NCBI RefSeq assembly: GCF_950295315.1
Contig: NC_080170.1
Coordinates: 92,116,054-92,180,053, forward strand
Direction of reading: 5' to 3'
Length of the DNA stretch: 64,000 bases
DNA from: Erinaceus europaeus
Taxonomy: Eukaryota; Chordata; Mammalia; Eulipotyphla; Erinaceidae
Shown here: positions 44,756-55,461 of the stretch, piece by piece
Layout of the letters: the number at the start of each line of letters is the position of its first letter
Numbering within the stretch: the first letter of the stretch is position 1
Made by a program: the position numbers and the translations under genes
Notes under the pieces: model-generated
Databases searched by the model: none
The model's input: only the letters and a program-made list of their open reading frames with translations
Told to the model about the DNA's origin: nothing

Positions 44756-45409
44756 TGTGAACATATGTGTGTGAATACATATAGCAACATATGAGGTAGT
44801 TTTATAATAATGTAGTGATTTAATTTAATTTTAACTATCATATTATTTTTAAGTAACTAAGAAAAGAAAAATTATGTTTACATATTTATATACACATATA
44901 CAAATAGTCATTTCTATTTACACATGGAAGAGGGTAATATCACATGATTGATACCAAACAAGGAGAGTACCATGGAACTTCCTAGAGATGATAAAGTTGA
45001 GAAAGTACGACAGTGCATTTGGGTGAAGCTTCTATTAGCTTAGTATGGATGAGGCAAAAGGATGAGTCAACACTAATGGGAGGTAAGATAAGAGAGGCTG
45101 ACAGCAGCTAGATAATGATGGGTTTTGTAGATTTCCCTGTCTTTTCCCCTCTGGTAACCTGTTGAATCAGTCATATAAAGTTGCCATGAAGAGTAATGAC
45201 TTTGTCAGTTTTGCTCAGTGTTATAGTCCTAGAAGATAGGATAGTGTCTGACAAATGAACAAATACTGACTTGAATGAATAAATGAAATGAGTGTTCTGA
45301 ATGATAGATCCCTCTCTTTAACATCACCAGTCACACTCACTCACTGGGAACATCATTATATGTCCTTTCTTCAGTACTGTACCCTCACCATGAATTAGCA
45401 ATGGTAAAG
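44756..45409. other. unassigned spacer between two LR copies
   Basis: AT-rich with no recognised repeat. Confidence 0.45.
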
Positions 45410-46135
45410 ACTGTCCCATTCTGAAGGGAGGCTGGGTCACCCTAATCTGCCATTCAAAGACTAGCTCTGAAATGAAGGCAGCCTAGAATATTCTCAGTTG
45501 TGACCATGGACTGTGAGCTGTCTGACAGGGACTTAGAAGTTCCTAAGCTAACTATGAATGGATATGGACCCTGGGTTAGATCATTGTGGTAAAGCTCAAC
45601 AAAGATTATTAAGATACAGGACCTTAGGAAAATTCCTAAAGTAGACTCCCTAGCTTCCTTCTATCCTAAGATTCCTACTTTTATCTGCTCTATTTCTACT
45701 TTATGGTTCCTGTTTGTTAAACATTTTGACCTGCTTTCCATTTTATTGCTCTATACCCACCGAGTTTCACATGTTACTATGTGATTTCATCCTGACTTCC
45801 CTGGGCAGATGACCTCACCATGCTTCCTGGAACCTCACCTCTCCAGAGCCATATTCCACTGAGGAAAGATAGAAACAGACTGGAAGTATGAATCAACCTT
45901 ATAATGCCCATATCCATCAGAGAAACAATTACAGAAATTAGAACTCCCAACCTTGCACTGCAAAGAGAATTTTGGTCTATACTCCTAGAGTGATAAACAA
46001 TAGGGAAGTTTCCAATGGAGGTTATGGGACAAAGGAATCTGGTTGTGGGAGCTGTATGGAGTTAAACCCTTATTACAATTATAGCCCTTGTAATCTTGTA
46101 AATTAATATTAAATCACTAATATAAATAAAATATT
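45410..46135 (+). mobile_element. LR retroposon, tandem copy 2
   Basis: It is the same element as 44.04-44.76 kb, in the same orientation, but continues through 'gggacaaaggaatctggttg' and 'gctgtatggagttaaaccc' to an AATAAA tail near 46122. Confidence 0.75.
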
Positions 46136-46164
46136 TTAAAAATGGGCTTTTGAGAAAAATATTA

Positions 46165-46258
46165 TATACACAGACCCCAACCCCTCACATGCACCTCTTC
46201 ATTTATATTTCCTTCTCCAGAGTCCTTTGCTTTGGTGCAATATACCAAATCCAAAATT
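46165..46258 (-). mobile_element. L1 3'-UTR fragment, inverted
   Basis: 'ccagagtcctttgctttggt' and 'gcaatataccaaatcca' are the reverse complement of L1 3' UTR text. Confidence 0.72.
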
Positions 46259-46715
46259 TAGAAGTAACTAAGAAGGTTGTGGCATATGGAATAGTACTCA
46301 GCTGTTAAAAATAATATATAAGGTCACCTCTTGTAGGCACCTTTGATGAAATTTAAAGAAAGCATGTTAAGTGAGATAAGCCAAAGAGGAGAAACACCAA
46401 ATGATCTCAATGACAGGTGGAACTTAAGATGCAAGGACAGGAAGGAAAAAAACACAAAGTGAAACTTAGACTGTGTGTGTTGTATTGTACTAAAGCAAAG
46501 GACTCTGGGAAAGAGACTTGGTTGAGAGGACCACAATAACCTAGTGCATGATGGTGGAAATGACCTATGTTTGGGGTTTGGTGTATGTTGATGGTTAGAG
46601 TATTTTGCAGGCACATATTACAGGGAAATGAGAAATTGTGTGTCAACAACTGTGCTGTAAACCACTGTCCTTCCCCTACCCCATGAAGTGACTGGAATAT
46701 AAAAACAAAATTAGA
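46259..46715 (+). mobile_element. L1 3' region
   Basis: 'agaaggttgtggcatatgga', 'gtgagataagccaaagagga', 'gcaaaggactctgggaaag' and 'gctgtaaaccactgtccttc' mark the 3' UTR. The 128- and 96-codon minus frames over it are antisense artefacts. Confidence 0.85.
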
Positions 46716-47937
46716 AAAAAGAATTAATTTATATTTGAAAAGTTTCAAATTAGTTTGAGATATGAATTCTTCAGACTTGCAAATATATTGCATGAATAAT
46801 TTTTGAATTAAAATTAATTACTCATTCATTTTTCCCAAGGCTATTTTTATTTTCTACAATAAAATATTATGTTTAGATTCTCCTCTTGTCTTTAGCCTTA
46901 ACCTTAAGTAAGACAGTGCTAGAGGAAAAAAAAATCCATGTTTGAAGGTTGTTATAAACTCTGGTTCTATAGTTATGCTGCCTGAGGCTCTTTAGAAATT
47001 AGTTATCCTCAGTTGGGAATGCATATTTCATGTTATTTAATTTTACCTGAATCCCTGATATATAAGAGCAAAACCAAAGAAACAAAAACAGTGAGACAAT
47101 TTCCTTTTAACTGTTGGGTTAAAAATCATTAAGGAAACTTAACAACAAAAAACTTACTTCCTTTAAATGCAATTTAAATTTATATTGAAATTTTAATATC
47201 TTACGGTTACATTTTAACTTTTATCTCATAAATTAAAGATTAACAGTCATATGTAAGATGGAATATATTTTATTTACTTACAAAAAATGCATTGACTAAC
47301 ACTAATTAAATTTGCTTAATCAAGCTAAACAAAGCTACATGCTGTTACTCATCAGAAAGTAAGTACCATACATATTTCCCAAAGTGCTCAAGCTAGAACA
47401 ACATGAATATTTTTTTCTGTGAGGGTATCCAAGGGTTCAGCCATCTGTTATTTACTCTAATTTTTAATAAAAAGTTATTATTCAGTTTATTGATAATCAC
47501 TTGCCTTGCAAACAAAACACGTTTTATGCTTATAATTATCATTTTAACTCTACTACAGCTGAGGAGACAGAAAGAAAAGTAATTTTTGTTCAGTTGTTCT
47601 ATACTAATGCTTATAGATGAGTCAGTTTTAGTGACAGGAGGATACAGGCATTATGAAGTTAAACCTAGTATCAAATTATACATAGTAGCATTTAGTCACA
47701 TAGCCTGAATGCCTTAAGCACAATAATCCTTGCCCCAAAGAAACAGGAAGATGTGATCATCCTTAACAACCTGAAGGATAAGTGACTATGTCATTTTTTT
47801 AAAATCATGTGCAGCTGTTTTTCCACAGCTAATCGCATTTAGACTATTTTAACCCAGACCCTGCAGATATACAGTAAATCATACCTGGTAGAGAAAGACT
47901 GAAACCTATTGATGGAATTGCTTTCAAGCTGTACTGA
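46716..47937. other. unassigned AT-rich sequence
   Basis: Nothing is recognised over 1.2 kb. Confidence 0.45.
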
Positions 47938-48030
47938 GCACAGAAAAAGAAGGAGGAGGAGGAGGTGGAGGAGGAGGAGAAGGAAAAGAAAAAGAAGTAG
48001 AAGGAGGAAGAGAAGAAAAGAAAGAAAGTA
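47938..48030. repeat. homopurine tract (GGA/GAA)n
   Basis: About 90 bases are nearly all A and G. The proline- and serine-rich minus frame here is an artefact of the tract. Confidence 0.9.
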
Positions 48031-48264
48031 CTGAGATAGGTGGGGTCAGTTTCAAAATGGAGACAGGTGAATAAAGTTCAGTGTAAAGAGAAATTGTGTG
48101 TTGAAAACACTTGAAGGGAAATTGCAGTGGGGTCTGTCCATTGTCTTTATGTGAAACAAGTGACTTCATAGTGACATTTTGAGATAATTTCCAGGAAGAT
48201 GCATGATACTGACAGAAAAGTATATGACAACTGAAACTCAAGCATTAAGGGGTTACAGAAAAAA

Positions 48265-48378
48265 GACAGTAATAATGCCTAACACTTACTGAGTGTCAGC
48301 CATATATTCAACACTATTTGACACCTGACACATGCCATCTAATCTTCACATTGACCATCTGAGACAGTCACTTCCATA
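48265..48378 (+). mobile_element. MIR element
   Basis: 'aacacttactgagtgtcagc' and 'ccatctaatcttcacattga' then 'catctgagacagtcac' fit the MIR core. Confidence 0.78.
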
Positions 48379-48534
48379 ATTTTTTTTAAATAAGGAGTTG
48401 GGAGGAGTTAGACAACTTTGTAGACAACTTTGTAGTTACACTTAATTGGAAGTCTGATTTTTTTAAAATTTTATTTTTCATCTTATTTACTCTGATGCTC
48501 ATGTAAGTTAGTGAAAGAAAAGCAAGTCATCAGA

Positions 48535-48655
48535 GACTAGGGGTATGAATCAACTGGCTAATGTCCATGCCCAGTGGAAAAGCAATTACAGAAGCCAGAG
48601 CTCTTTCCTTTTGCACCCCAGAAAGAATTTTGGTTCATAGTCAGAGAGAGGGAAA
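48535..48655 (+). mobile_element. LR fragment
   Basis: 'tgcccagtggaaaagcaatt' and 'acagaagccagagctctttc' match LR at 16.45 kb. Confidence 0.75.
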
Positions 48656-48708
48656 TTTTAGGGGAAGATGACTTGAGGTCTCTTAACTCCAGTTCCACAA
48701 GACCCAGA

Positions 48709-48747
48709 ATTTATGTGACCAGGGATCTTTATCCTGGTCACATAAAT
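48709..48747. repeat. perfect inverted repeat, 15-bp arms
   Basis: ATTTATGTGACCAGG (48709-48723) and its exact complement CCTGGTCACATAAAT (48733-48747) flank a 9-base loop, gatctttat. 'ctttatcc' recurs just downstream. No U-run or promoter context suggests a gene. Confidence 0.9.
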
Positions 48748-49169
48748 CTTTATCCTATTATTTATAATTCTTTATCCCATTTCTGAGAGGGAAGATAATT
48801 TGGAGAACATTTGAGGAAGTTATAACCTATCTCCCTTACCTGAGACAGAAGAAGAAGAAAAACGAAGGACACCAGAAATGTATAGGTATGGTTTAGAAAG
48901 GAAGTGAAGGTAGGGCCTTGGAAGTGAATAAAAATGGGCATCAGTTTCCATATGGGATCAACCATGTACTTCTCTGGAAAGTGCCTTTTCATTTTTCTGA
49001 CTAAAAGTTTAAAATATCAAGGGAAACTAAAAACCCTCTGAGGAATATTTAGAGTTGGGGGGGGCTTTAACAATGGAATAAAAAACACTTGTTCAAGTCT
49101 TAATACATACAAAAGAAAAAGAAGAAGGAGAATAAAGGAGGAGGAGGAAGAGAAGAAGTAGCTGTCATG
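48748..49169. other. unassigned sequence with purine tract
   Basis: It includes a G run at 49057-49067 and an A/G-rich tract at 49110-49158. Confidence 0.5.
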
Positions 49170-49222
49170 TGCCATAGGACATAAATCCAATGGAGTACTA
49201 TTCAGCAGTTAAAAAAGACTAC

Positions 49223-49338
49223 AGGGCAGGGGAGGGGATGGGATATGGAGTTCTGGTGGGGGGAACTGTGTGGAGTTGTAACCCTCTTATCCTATGGTTT
49301 TGTCAGTGTTTCCTTTTTATAAATAAAAATTAAAGAAT
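49223..49338 (+). mobile_element. LR 3' end inserted in L1
   Basis: 'aggggatgggatatggagtt', 'ctgtgtggagttgtaaccct' and 'cctttttataaataaaaatt' define a 116-bp, strongly 5'-truncated LR copy. Near-identical flanks, aaagactac and aaagactgc, suggest a TSD. Confidence 0.85.
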
Positions 49339-49463
49339 AAAGACTGCATTGTGTCCTTCGGGACAGAATGGACGGAACTGGCGCTATTAGTGAAGTAAGG
49401 AACTGCACAACTATAGGATGATTTAACTCATATGTAGAATATAGAGATTTGAAACACTTGAAC

Positions 49464-49465
<2 letters not shown>

Positions 49466-49499
<34 letters not shown>
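49466..49499. repeat. (CA)n microsatellite
   Basis: Seventeen CA units. Confidence 0.97.
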
Positions 49500-49501
<2 letters not shown>

Positions 49502-49604
49502 TTAATCCCTATCTATGCTCTTGGAAAAAGCTATGGTGGTTATCATTGGCGGGACATGGAGACATAGAACTTTAGTGGTGTAAGTGGTGTAGAATTATAC
49601 CCCT

Positions 49605-49805
49605 AATGGGCTGGCTGGTGGCACACCTTGTTGAGCACACATGTTACAATGTGCAAGGACTTAGGTTTGAGCCCCTGGTCCCCACCTGCAGGGGGAAAGC
49701 CGAGTTGCAGGTTTCTCTCTGTATCTCTTCCTCTCTATCTCCCTTTTCCATATCGATTTCTGGATGTCTCTATCCAATAAATAAATAAAATATAATTTAA
49801 AAAAT
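49605..49805 (+). mobile_element. S-B SINE
   Basis: The head 'gggctggctggtggcacacc' and 'aggtttgagcccctgg' precede a CT block and AATAAATAAA. A 15-bp TSD with one mismatch (tagaattatacccct and tagaattatgcccct) flanks it. Confidence 0.94.
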
Positions 49806-49860
49806 TAGAATTATGCCCCTATTATTTTATAATCTTTTAAGTCAATAATTTAAAAATTGG

Positions 49861-50177
49861 AAGTCATCAACCAATATTCCTAAGTCTATTGGACAGAAGC
49901 CACATATCCCACAGAAGAGACTCAATGGCTATACTACTAGTAAGTGTAAAAGTTAAGATCAAGCTTTGTAATAACGATTCTCCAGCAAGTATAGTACAAA
50001 CTAGCAATGAGTGATAACCAAGACTTTAGAAAATGAACAAATGCTGCAATAACTTCAATCTGTTTTGCCAGGGACATAGGGCCACTAATTCTATAGTTTT
50101 AAGGGTAATATTTATTTTGAATGAAATTGATATCCCAAGTGGTCATGGCAAGAAGCTAATTTTGAATAGTAAGGGTT
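49861..50177. other. unassigned sequence
   Basis: Nothing is recognised. Confidence 0.45.
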
Positions 50178-50291
50178 TTAGGATCAAGATATAGTTCACC
50201 TAGTAGGATGCATGCTTTGCCATGTACAGGAACCTGGCTGCAAACCCCCAGCAACACACACATAATGCACATTATCCATGGAATTTACATG

Positions 50292-50362
<71 letters not shown>

Positions 50363-50400
50363 CTCATCTCTTTATCTCCCTTTTCTGCCTTAAACTAAAA
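50178..50400 (+). mobile_element. S-C-type SINE with microsatellite
   Basis: 'atatagttcacctagtagga', 'tgcatgctttgccatgtaca' and 'gctgcaaacccccagcaaca' match a tRNA-like head. The pyrimidine part is (TC)n(AC)n at 50297-50360. Confidence 0.72.
50297..50360. repeat. (TC)n(AC)n microsatellite
   Basis: About 16 TC units pass into about 16 AC units. Confidence 0.96.
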
Positions 50401-51156
50401 AGGAAGAAAAGCTTCATAGGGTGCAGTAGAATGGCACAAGGATGAGTTCCCATAGGCAAAACATAATTTGGTTATCTTTAATATTGTACCTTTTACTTAT
50501 AGCAAGCATTGGGGGGGGATGTTAAATTGGTTTTATTTTCAAATAGTTTGAGACAAGAGGTATGCATTTTCCCCCAAGAAACACACATGCCAGCATGAAT
50601 AGCATGTGACAAATTAGCATGAGACACAGCAGAGTAAGTTCAAGTATGTCAAAGAAAAAAAATCACAAGGTAAGCCAGACCCGTATCCTTATTATCTTAA
50701 TAAATACAAACCCTTTGGATACAATCATGTATTTAGAGCACTTTTCATGTACAGTAGATTGCAGGTTTAGTCCCACTAAACATACTAGGTATCTCATCAG
50801 ATGCGACAGTTAAAAATACCTTCAAAAGTATTTCAAATAAAAACTGAAACTGTAGAAAATTCTTTAATTAGTGGAGATGAGGTTTTATAGATGGAATGAT
50901 AAAACCATGTAAGTTGCTATATTGTTTTTAAATAATTATATTTCTGTTAGGATTTGAGGCAAACCACATCTGAGTACAGTAATTTAAGAGGAATGTGGGG
51001 AGGGTGGCTGCCTTTTTCTGTAATGTGATAACAAAAAGCAAATAACTGTGTCCTTAACTTTAAGGAGTTGAGGATTTACAGGAGACAGGGAGTGAATAGA
51101 TTGTAAAATAAAGCAAGAATAACATAAAGATAATGATTTCCACAAACCTTGCTCAT
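50401..51156. other. unassigned sequence
   Basis: Nothing is recognised. Confidence 0.45.
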
Positions 51157-51252
51157 GGCGGCTTTCTTCCTTCCTTCTTTCCTTCCTTCCTTCCTCCCTC
51201 CCTCCCTCCCTCCCTCCCTTCCTTCCTTCCTTCCTTCTTCCTTTCTTCCTTA
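51157..51252. repeat. polypyrimidine tract (CTTC)n/(CCTC)n
   Basis: About 95 pyrimidines lie on the tail side of the following reversed SINE. Confidence 0.95.
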
Positions 51253-51465
51253 ATCTTTATTTATTTATTGGATAGAGACAGCCAGAAATTGAGAGGGAAG
51301 GGGGTAGACTTTTTTCCTTCTTTTTTTTTTTTAAGAGAGAGAGAGAGAGACCTGCACAACTATTTCACTCTTTGTAAAACTTGCCCTTTGTAGGTGCAGG
51401 CTTAGGGCTTGAACCTGGGCCCTCAGGCATGTTAATGTGCACACTCTATGAGATGTGCCCCCCAA
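51253..51465 (-). mobile_element. S-B SINE
   Basis: 'tatttattggatagagacag', 'gacctgcacaactatttcac' and the B-box complement 'gggcttgaacctgggcc' are visible. Confidence 0.82.
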
Positions 51466-51559
51466 AATAATTTTATAAAGGAGTGAATGCCCTTTTTTTT
51501 CTTTCCCTGGAATCAAGCTTTGCAAAATATGTTCTATAGTATAATAAAATTCAGATGAC

Positions 51560-51742
51560 ATAAGCCTGCAGGGTAGTTCAGTTGGACAGTGCATCTGCTT
51601 TGGTATATGCATGACCAGATTTGTCGGGCTTTTACCACACTGGAGAAACTCTGGTGCCGTTGTGTTATTTTCCTTCTCCCTCTGTCTGTCTGTCTCTTTC
51701 GGAGAAAAGTCTTCTTGAAGCAAGAAAGCCCTGGTAAAAACA
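51560..51742 (+). mobile_element. S-C SINE
   Basis: 'gcagggtagttcagttggac', 'agtgcatctgctttggtata' and 'gaccagatttgtcgggcttt' match S-C order. The tail is short. Confidence 0.72.
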
Positions 51743-51849
51743 ACAACAAATTCAGATGAAGAAAAATGTCATTACTTAAAAAAAAATGAGGATCTAGATG
51801 ATGGTCAGTTTGAATATATATATGGGTGAGAGGACAAAATGAGTTCACT

Positions 51850-51907
51850 TCTTCTTCTAGCATTTGCCCTTCTTCCATAGCCAGTTAACAGCGTCAGGTT
51901 GAGCCTG
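51850..51907 (-). mobile_element. AGAAG small retroposon, copy 3 (shortest)
   Basis: The 58-bp insertion is flanked by a perfect 11-bp TSD, atgagttcact (51839-51849 and 51908-51918). Read on the minus strand it ends ...GCTAGAAGAAGA. It matches copy 1 along its whole length with about three differences and is more 5'-truncated. Confidence 0.82.
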
Positions 51908-52004
51908 ATGAGTTCACTGACAGTGAGTTACTTCAATAATACAGGAAGAAGTCACATCTGAACTCCAGAAGTTCTGTTATTAACTGAAACCGAGACTGAC
52001 AAAC

Positions 52005-52183
52005 TGTCTCCTTTTTTCATTTGTTTTCACTTCAGATATGTAGAAACAGATGGAGACAGGGAGACAATACAACACAGGCCATTCTCTCTGTGGTATGGCA
52101 TTCTCATATGTTGTAGGGGCTTAAACCTATCACAGTCATGGAGAGGCCTGTGGCCTAGCAGGTGAACTATCTTCTGACCCAAA
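52005..52183 (-). mobile_element. probable S-C SINE
   Basis: 'gatggagacagggagacaat', 'ggggcttaaacctatcacag' and 'ctagcaggtgaactatcttc' suggest a reversed tRNA-like SINE. Confidence 0.6.
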
Positions 52184-52189
52184 TAAGAT

Positions 52190-52242
52190 GACATTTTATT
52201 TTATTTTATCTTATTTTATTTTATTTTATTTTATTTCATTTA
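52190..52242. repeat. (TTTTA)n microsatellite
   Basis: About nine TTTTA units adjoin the A-tail side of the reversed LR element. Confidence 0.95.
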
Positions 52243-53440
52243 TAAAAGGGAACACTGACAAAACCATAGGGTAAGAAGGGTACAACTCCACACAATTCCT
52301 ACCACCAGAACCCCGTATCCTATCCCCTCCCTTGATAACTTTCCTATTCATTTTTTTTATATTTATTTATTTTCCCTTTTGTTGCCCTTGTCGTTTTTTA
52401 TTGTTGCTGTAGTTATTATTGATGCCGTCGCTGTTAGATAGGAAAGAGATAAGTGGAGAGAGGAGGGGAAGACAGACAGGAGGAAAGATAGACACCTGCC
52501 AACCTGCTTCACCACCTGTGAAGTGACTCCCCTGCAGGAGGGGAACTGGGGGCACTAACTGGGATCCTTATGCAGGTCCTTGCGCTTTGCACCACCTGCA
52601 CTTAACCTGCTGCATTACCGCCCACTCCCAGCTTTCCTATTCTTTAACCCTCTGGGATTATGGACCCAAGGTCATTGTGGAATGCAGAAGGTGGAAGGTC
52701 TGGTATCTGTAATTGCATCCCTGCTGAACATGGGCATTGACAGATCAATCCACTCTCCCAGCCTGCCTGTCTCTTTCTCTAGTGGGGCAGGGCTCTGGAG
52801 AAGCAGAGCTCCAGGACATATTGGTGGGGTTGTCTGTCCAGGGAAGTCTGGTTGGCATCATGGTAGCAACTGGAACCTGGTGACTGAAAAGAGAGTTAAC
52901 ATATAAAGCCAAATTGTTGACTAATCATGAGCCTAAAGGCTGGAATAGTGCAGATGAAGAGTTGGGGGAGGGTCTCTATTTTGTAGATAGCTAGTAGGCA
53001 TACTTTAGTTATAGTCCAAAGGACCCATGACTATATTAGTTTGTTGTTGTTTTTTTCCCCCTGATCCTGAAGTCTGATATGCAGGTGGATCCAAGTTATT
53101 CTCTGGGGAGATGATGGAAAAAGGACCAGAAAGCTGTATCAAGGAAGAGAGTAGCTCCCAAATATGGGAAAGGCTTATAAATATTGTTGACTGTAAACCC
53201 CATGGAATTGATGTGATCTGGGGCCCATATTCAACTTAGGAGCCTATGTGACCTCTGCATCCCTCTAGATTTGAGCTCACATTCTGTGGTCATGAGTAGG
53301 AACATTCCAAGCTGCACCAATATCGACACATCTTCCTCAGGTATAGCATAGAAGTATGTTGTTGTCCATCCTCCCTTCGGACAACATTCTCTACCATTGT
53401 TGATCCAGGTTGAGGGCAAGGTCCTATGGGGGCCCACCAT
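52243..53440 (-). mobile_element. LR retroposon, longest copy
   Basis: From the right (5' end of the element) 'ataggaccttgccctcaacc' leads through 'ttcctactcatgaccacaga', 'gggagctactctcttccttg' and 'gttaactctcttttcagtca' to the 3' end 'agttgtacccttcttaccct'. It is split by the SINE at 52350-52631. A 69-codon frame at 53231-53440 is not maintained in the 16-kb copy. Confidence 0.8.
52350..52631 (-). mobile_element. S-A SINE
   Basis: An 11-bp TSD, ctttcctattc, lies at 52339-52349 and 52632-52642. Tail, body ('gactcccctgcaggagggga') and head are complete. Confidence 0.95.
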
Positions 53441-53452
53441 GGGGGTCTATTG

Positions 53453-53650
53453 TGTTGTTACTGATAGAGATGACCGGTAACAATGGAGAGAGGGATTTAT
53501 TTGAGTCCTAGGCCCATAAAGTCTGTTTGGGAGTCTCAGGACTCCCCGATTAGGGCCCTAGCTGGTGGAATGGCCTGATAATGACTAAAGAGTCATCACT
53601 AAAGTATGCCAGTCTCTTGCCCTTATTCATCTTTTGCAGTCCTTGCTTTG
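53453..53650 (-). mobile_element. probable LTR 3' part next to LR
   Basis: On the minus strand AATAAA (complement of 53496-53501) is followed by 'ggtcatctct' and an ACAACA end at 53453, the same layout as the LTRs at 7.6 and 32.3 kb. The left limit is uncertain and no TSD is seen. Confidence 0.5.
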
Positions 53651-53947
53651 ATGAGGTTAGCTTTGGAGTGAGTGAGGGAAGTGTAATAGGAAGTAGGTGA
53701 GGAAGGTATCTATGTCTAAGTAGATACTATTTCATGATGAACTTTATGGGTATTTCTGAGAATAATGACCTAGGTTGTAAATGGATCATGCAAAACAGCA
53801 AATGATGATTTCCTGTCACGTTCATTCCAGTAGAATAAACTTTGATGAACATTTCCTTCACCTACTCAAAGCAAGAAGATTTTGAATACTGACTCCTATG
53901 CTTCCATCTCTTTTTATTTATTCATCTAAAGATATGGGTTGGAAATA

Positions 53948-54016
53948 TTGGGTTGTCGGAAAAGTCATGTTGTATTTATTTTTTTCTGTTCTTCAATTAC
54001 TTTTCTGGAAGCCCAA
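53948..54016. mobile_element. mariner-type MITE
   Basis: A 69-bp element lies between TA dinucleotides (53946-53947 and 54017-54018). Its ends are inverted repeats: TTGGGTTGTCGGAAAAGTC and, on the other strand, TTGGGCTTCCAGAAAAGTA. Size and TA target fit a mariner miniature element. Confidence 0.78.
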
Positions 54017-54018
54017 TA

Positions 54019-55461
54019 GCTCTATTAAAAGCTTTATAGCTTAGGACCAACATCCAACTTCTGCCAACTTCAAATGAAATTTAAATGATTATTAGTGTTT
54101 TTAGCACATGGAGATTAAAGTAGTTTTTAAAAGTTAAGTATAACCTTTATGCATAGATTTCATTAAATATGTTTATTCTAGTCATCCTTGAAGATGAACA
54201 ATCTTGTTAGATTTTTCTAAATGTTACTATATATATATTTTTTTCTATAACAATGAAAGGATGGCATAGAGGACCCAATACTTATTGAGCTGGCTGTGTG
54301 AGTAAGCGCTTTTGCCATCACAGGCCTACCTTTCTGCCCCTAGGTTAGAAACTGGCTGCGTTTATTTGGAGATTTGACAACACAGAAGTGGAAATCTGTG
54401 ACAACCACTCAGCATAGGGGCTGGCTTTTTCAGTTTTTGCTGACCACAGCCAGTTTCTTTATGTGATTTCAATGCTAATGCATGTTCACTGTATAGAGAA
54501 GTGTGTGAGGAAATCTGCTAGTGATGCAGAAAAATGCAGTAAGATTAAGAGGACAACCATATCACATCATTCCTCTCTGTATCTCAAGGTGAGACAAGGA
54601 TGCCTCTGTGGGCAGGGGGAGAACACAAAGGCGATCAGTTTGCCTCTTGAACCTCAGAGGGCAAAAATAATATTTCTGTTTTTCTTTCTTTTTCTTTTTC
54701 TATATCATCTTACTTGATAAGAATAAAGTATCTGCATTTTGGGGGTAGGGTTGGGCCCCTACCGACTCATGTTTCTTTACTTTTTACTTCTTGAATTTTA
54801 ATGTCCTTGGTTTTGATTAGGTTGTATATAAGATAGTGTATGCAAAGGTGAGTGGGTACTCAATATATGTTTGCGTAGGTGGGAGCAGTCTTCTTGATGA
54901 ATACTTAAATGTCATATTATAATTTCAAAGTTGCTTTACTTTGGAAGAAAATGAATAAAAGATCATGTCAAGTACAAGGCAGTCTTATTATTTTTCACCC
55001 AAAGATGATAATAATAATAATCAGAAAAAAGTATTATATAAGAAAGCAAGAGGTCACTATCTCTATATATTTAACCATGTCTTCCCATATCCTTTAAGGA
55101 TCAGCTCTTATATTTAAATCAGTTTCTATGTATTAAAAAGGGTTCTGGGCTCTGAGATGAAAGATGCTGCCACTCATTGAAAAGCAGGTGAATTGAGACA
55201 TTTAAAGAAGATGGAAATGATTCATTTTTTTCCTCAAGAAATGAGAGTTAAGTACTTTCCATAGAGGAATAATGGAAAACTTGAACTGAATGAAACACCA
55301 GTGTTCTTTATTTTTCACTTATTACTTTACTTGTTACTTATTATTCATTCATTCATAGCCTCCTTCTTCCCAGGAATATTTACTAAATGTCCCTACCCTT
55401 TGAGACACTGTGTGAGAGTTACTGAGTAAAATAATATTACACAGTACTTCCTTCAGGAGCT
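54019..55461. other. unassigned sequence
   Basis: No exon is recognised. 'ttattcattcattcatagcc' near 55338 and the next ~130 bases weakly recall an ancient interspersed repeat. Confidence 0.42.

Larger units (their letters stand above)
49170..49860 (+). mobile_element. old L1 3' region carrying two insertions
   Basis: 'caatggagtactattcagca', 'aatggacggaactggcgcta' and 'gaactttagtggtgtaagtg' are old L1 text. It is interrupted at 49223-49338 and 49605-49805. Confidence 0.72.

Noticed and set aside
46324..46793. 96- and 128-codon minus-strand frames
   Set aside because: Both are antisense to an L1 3' region.
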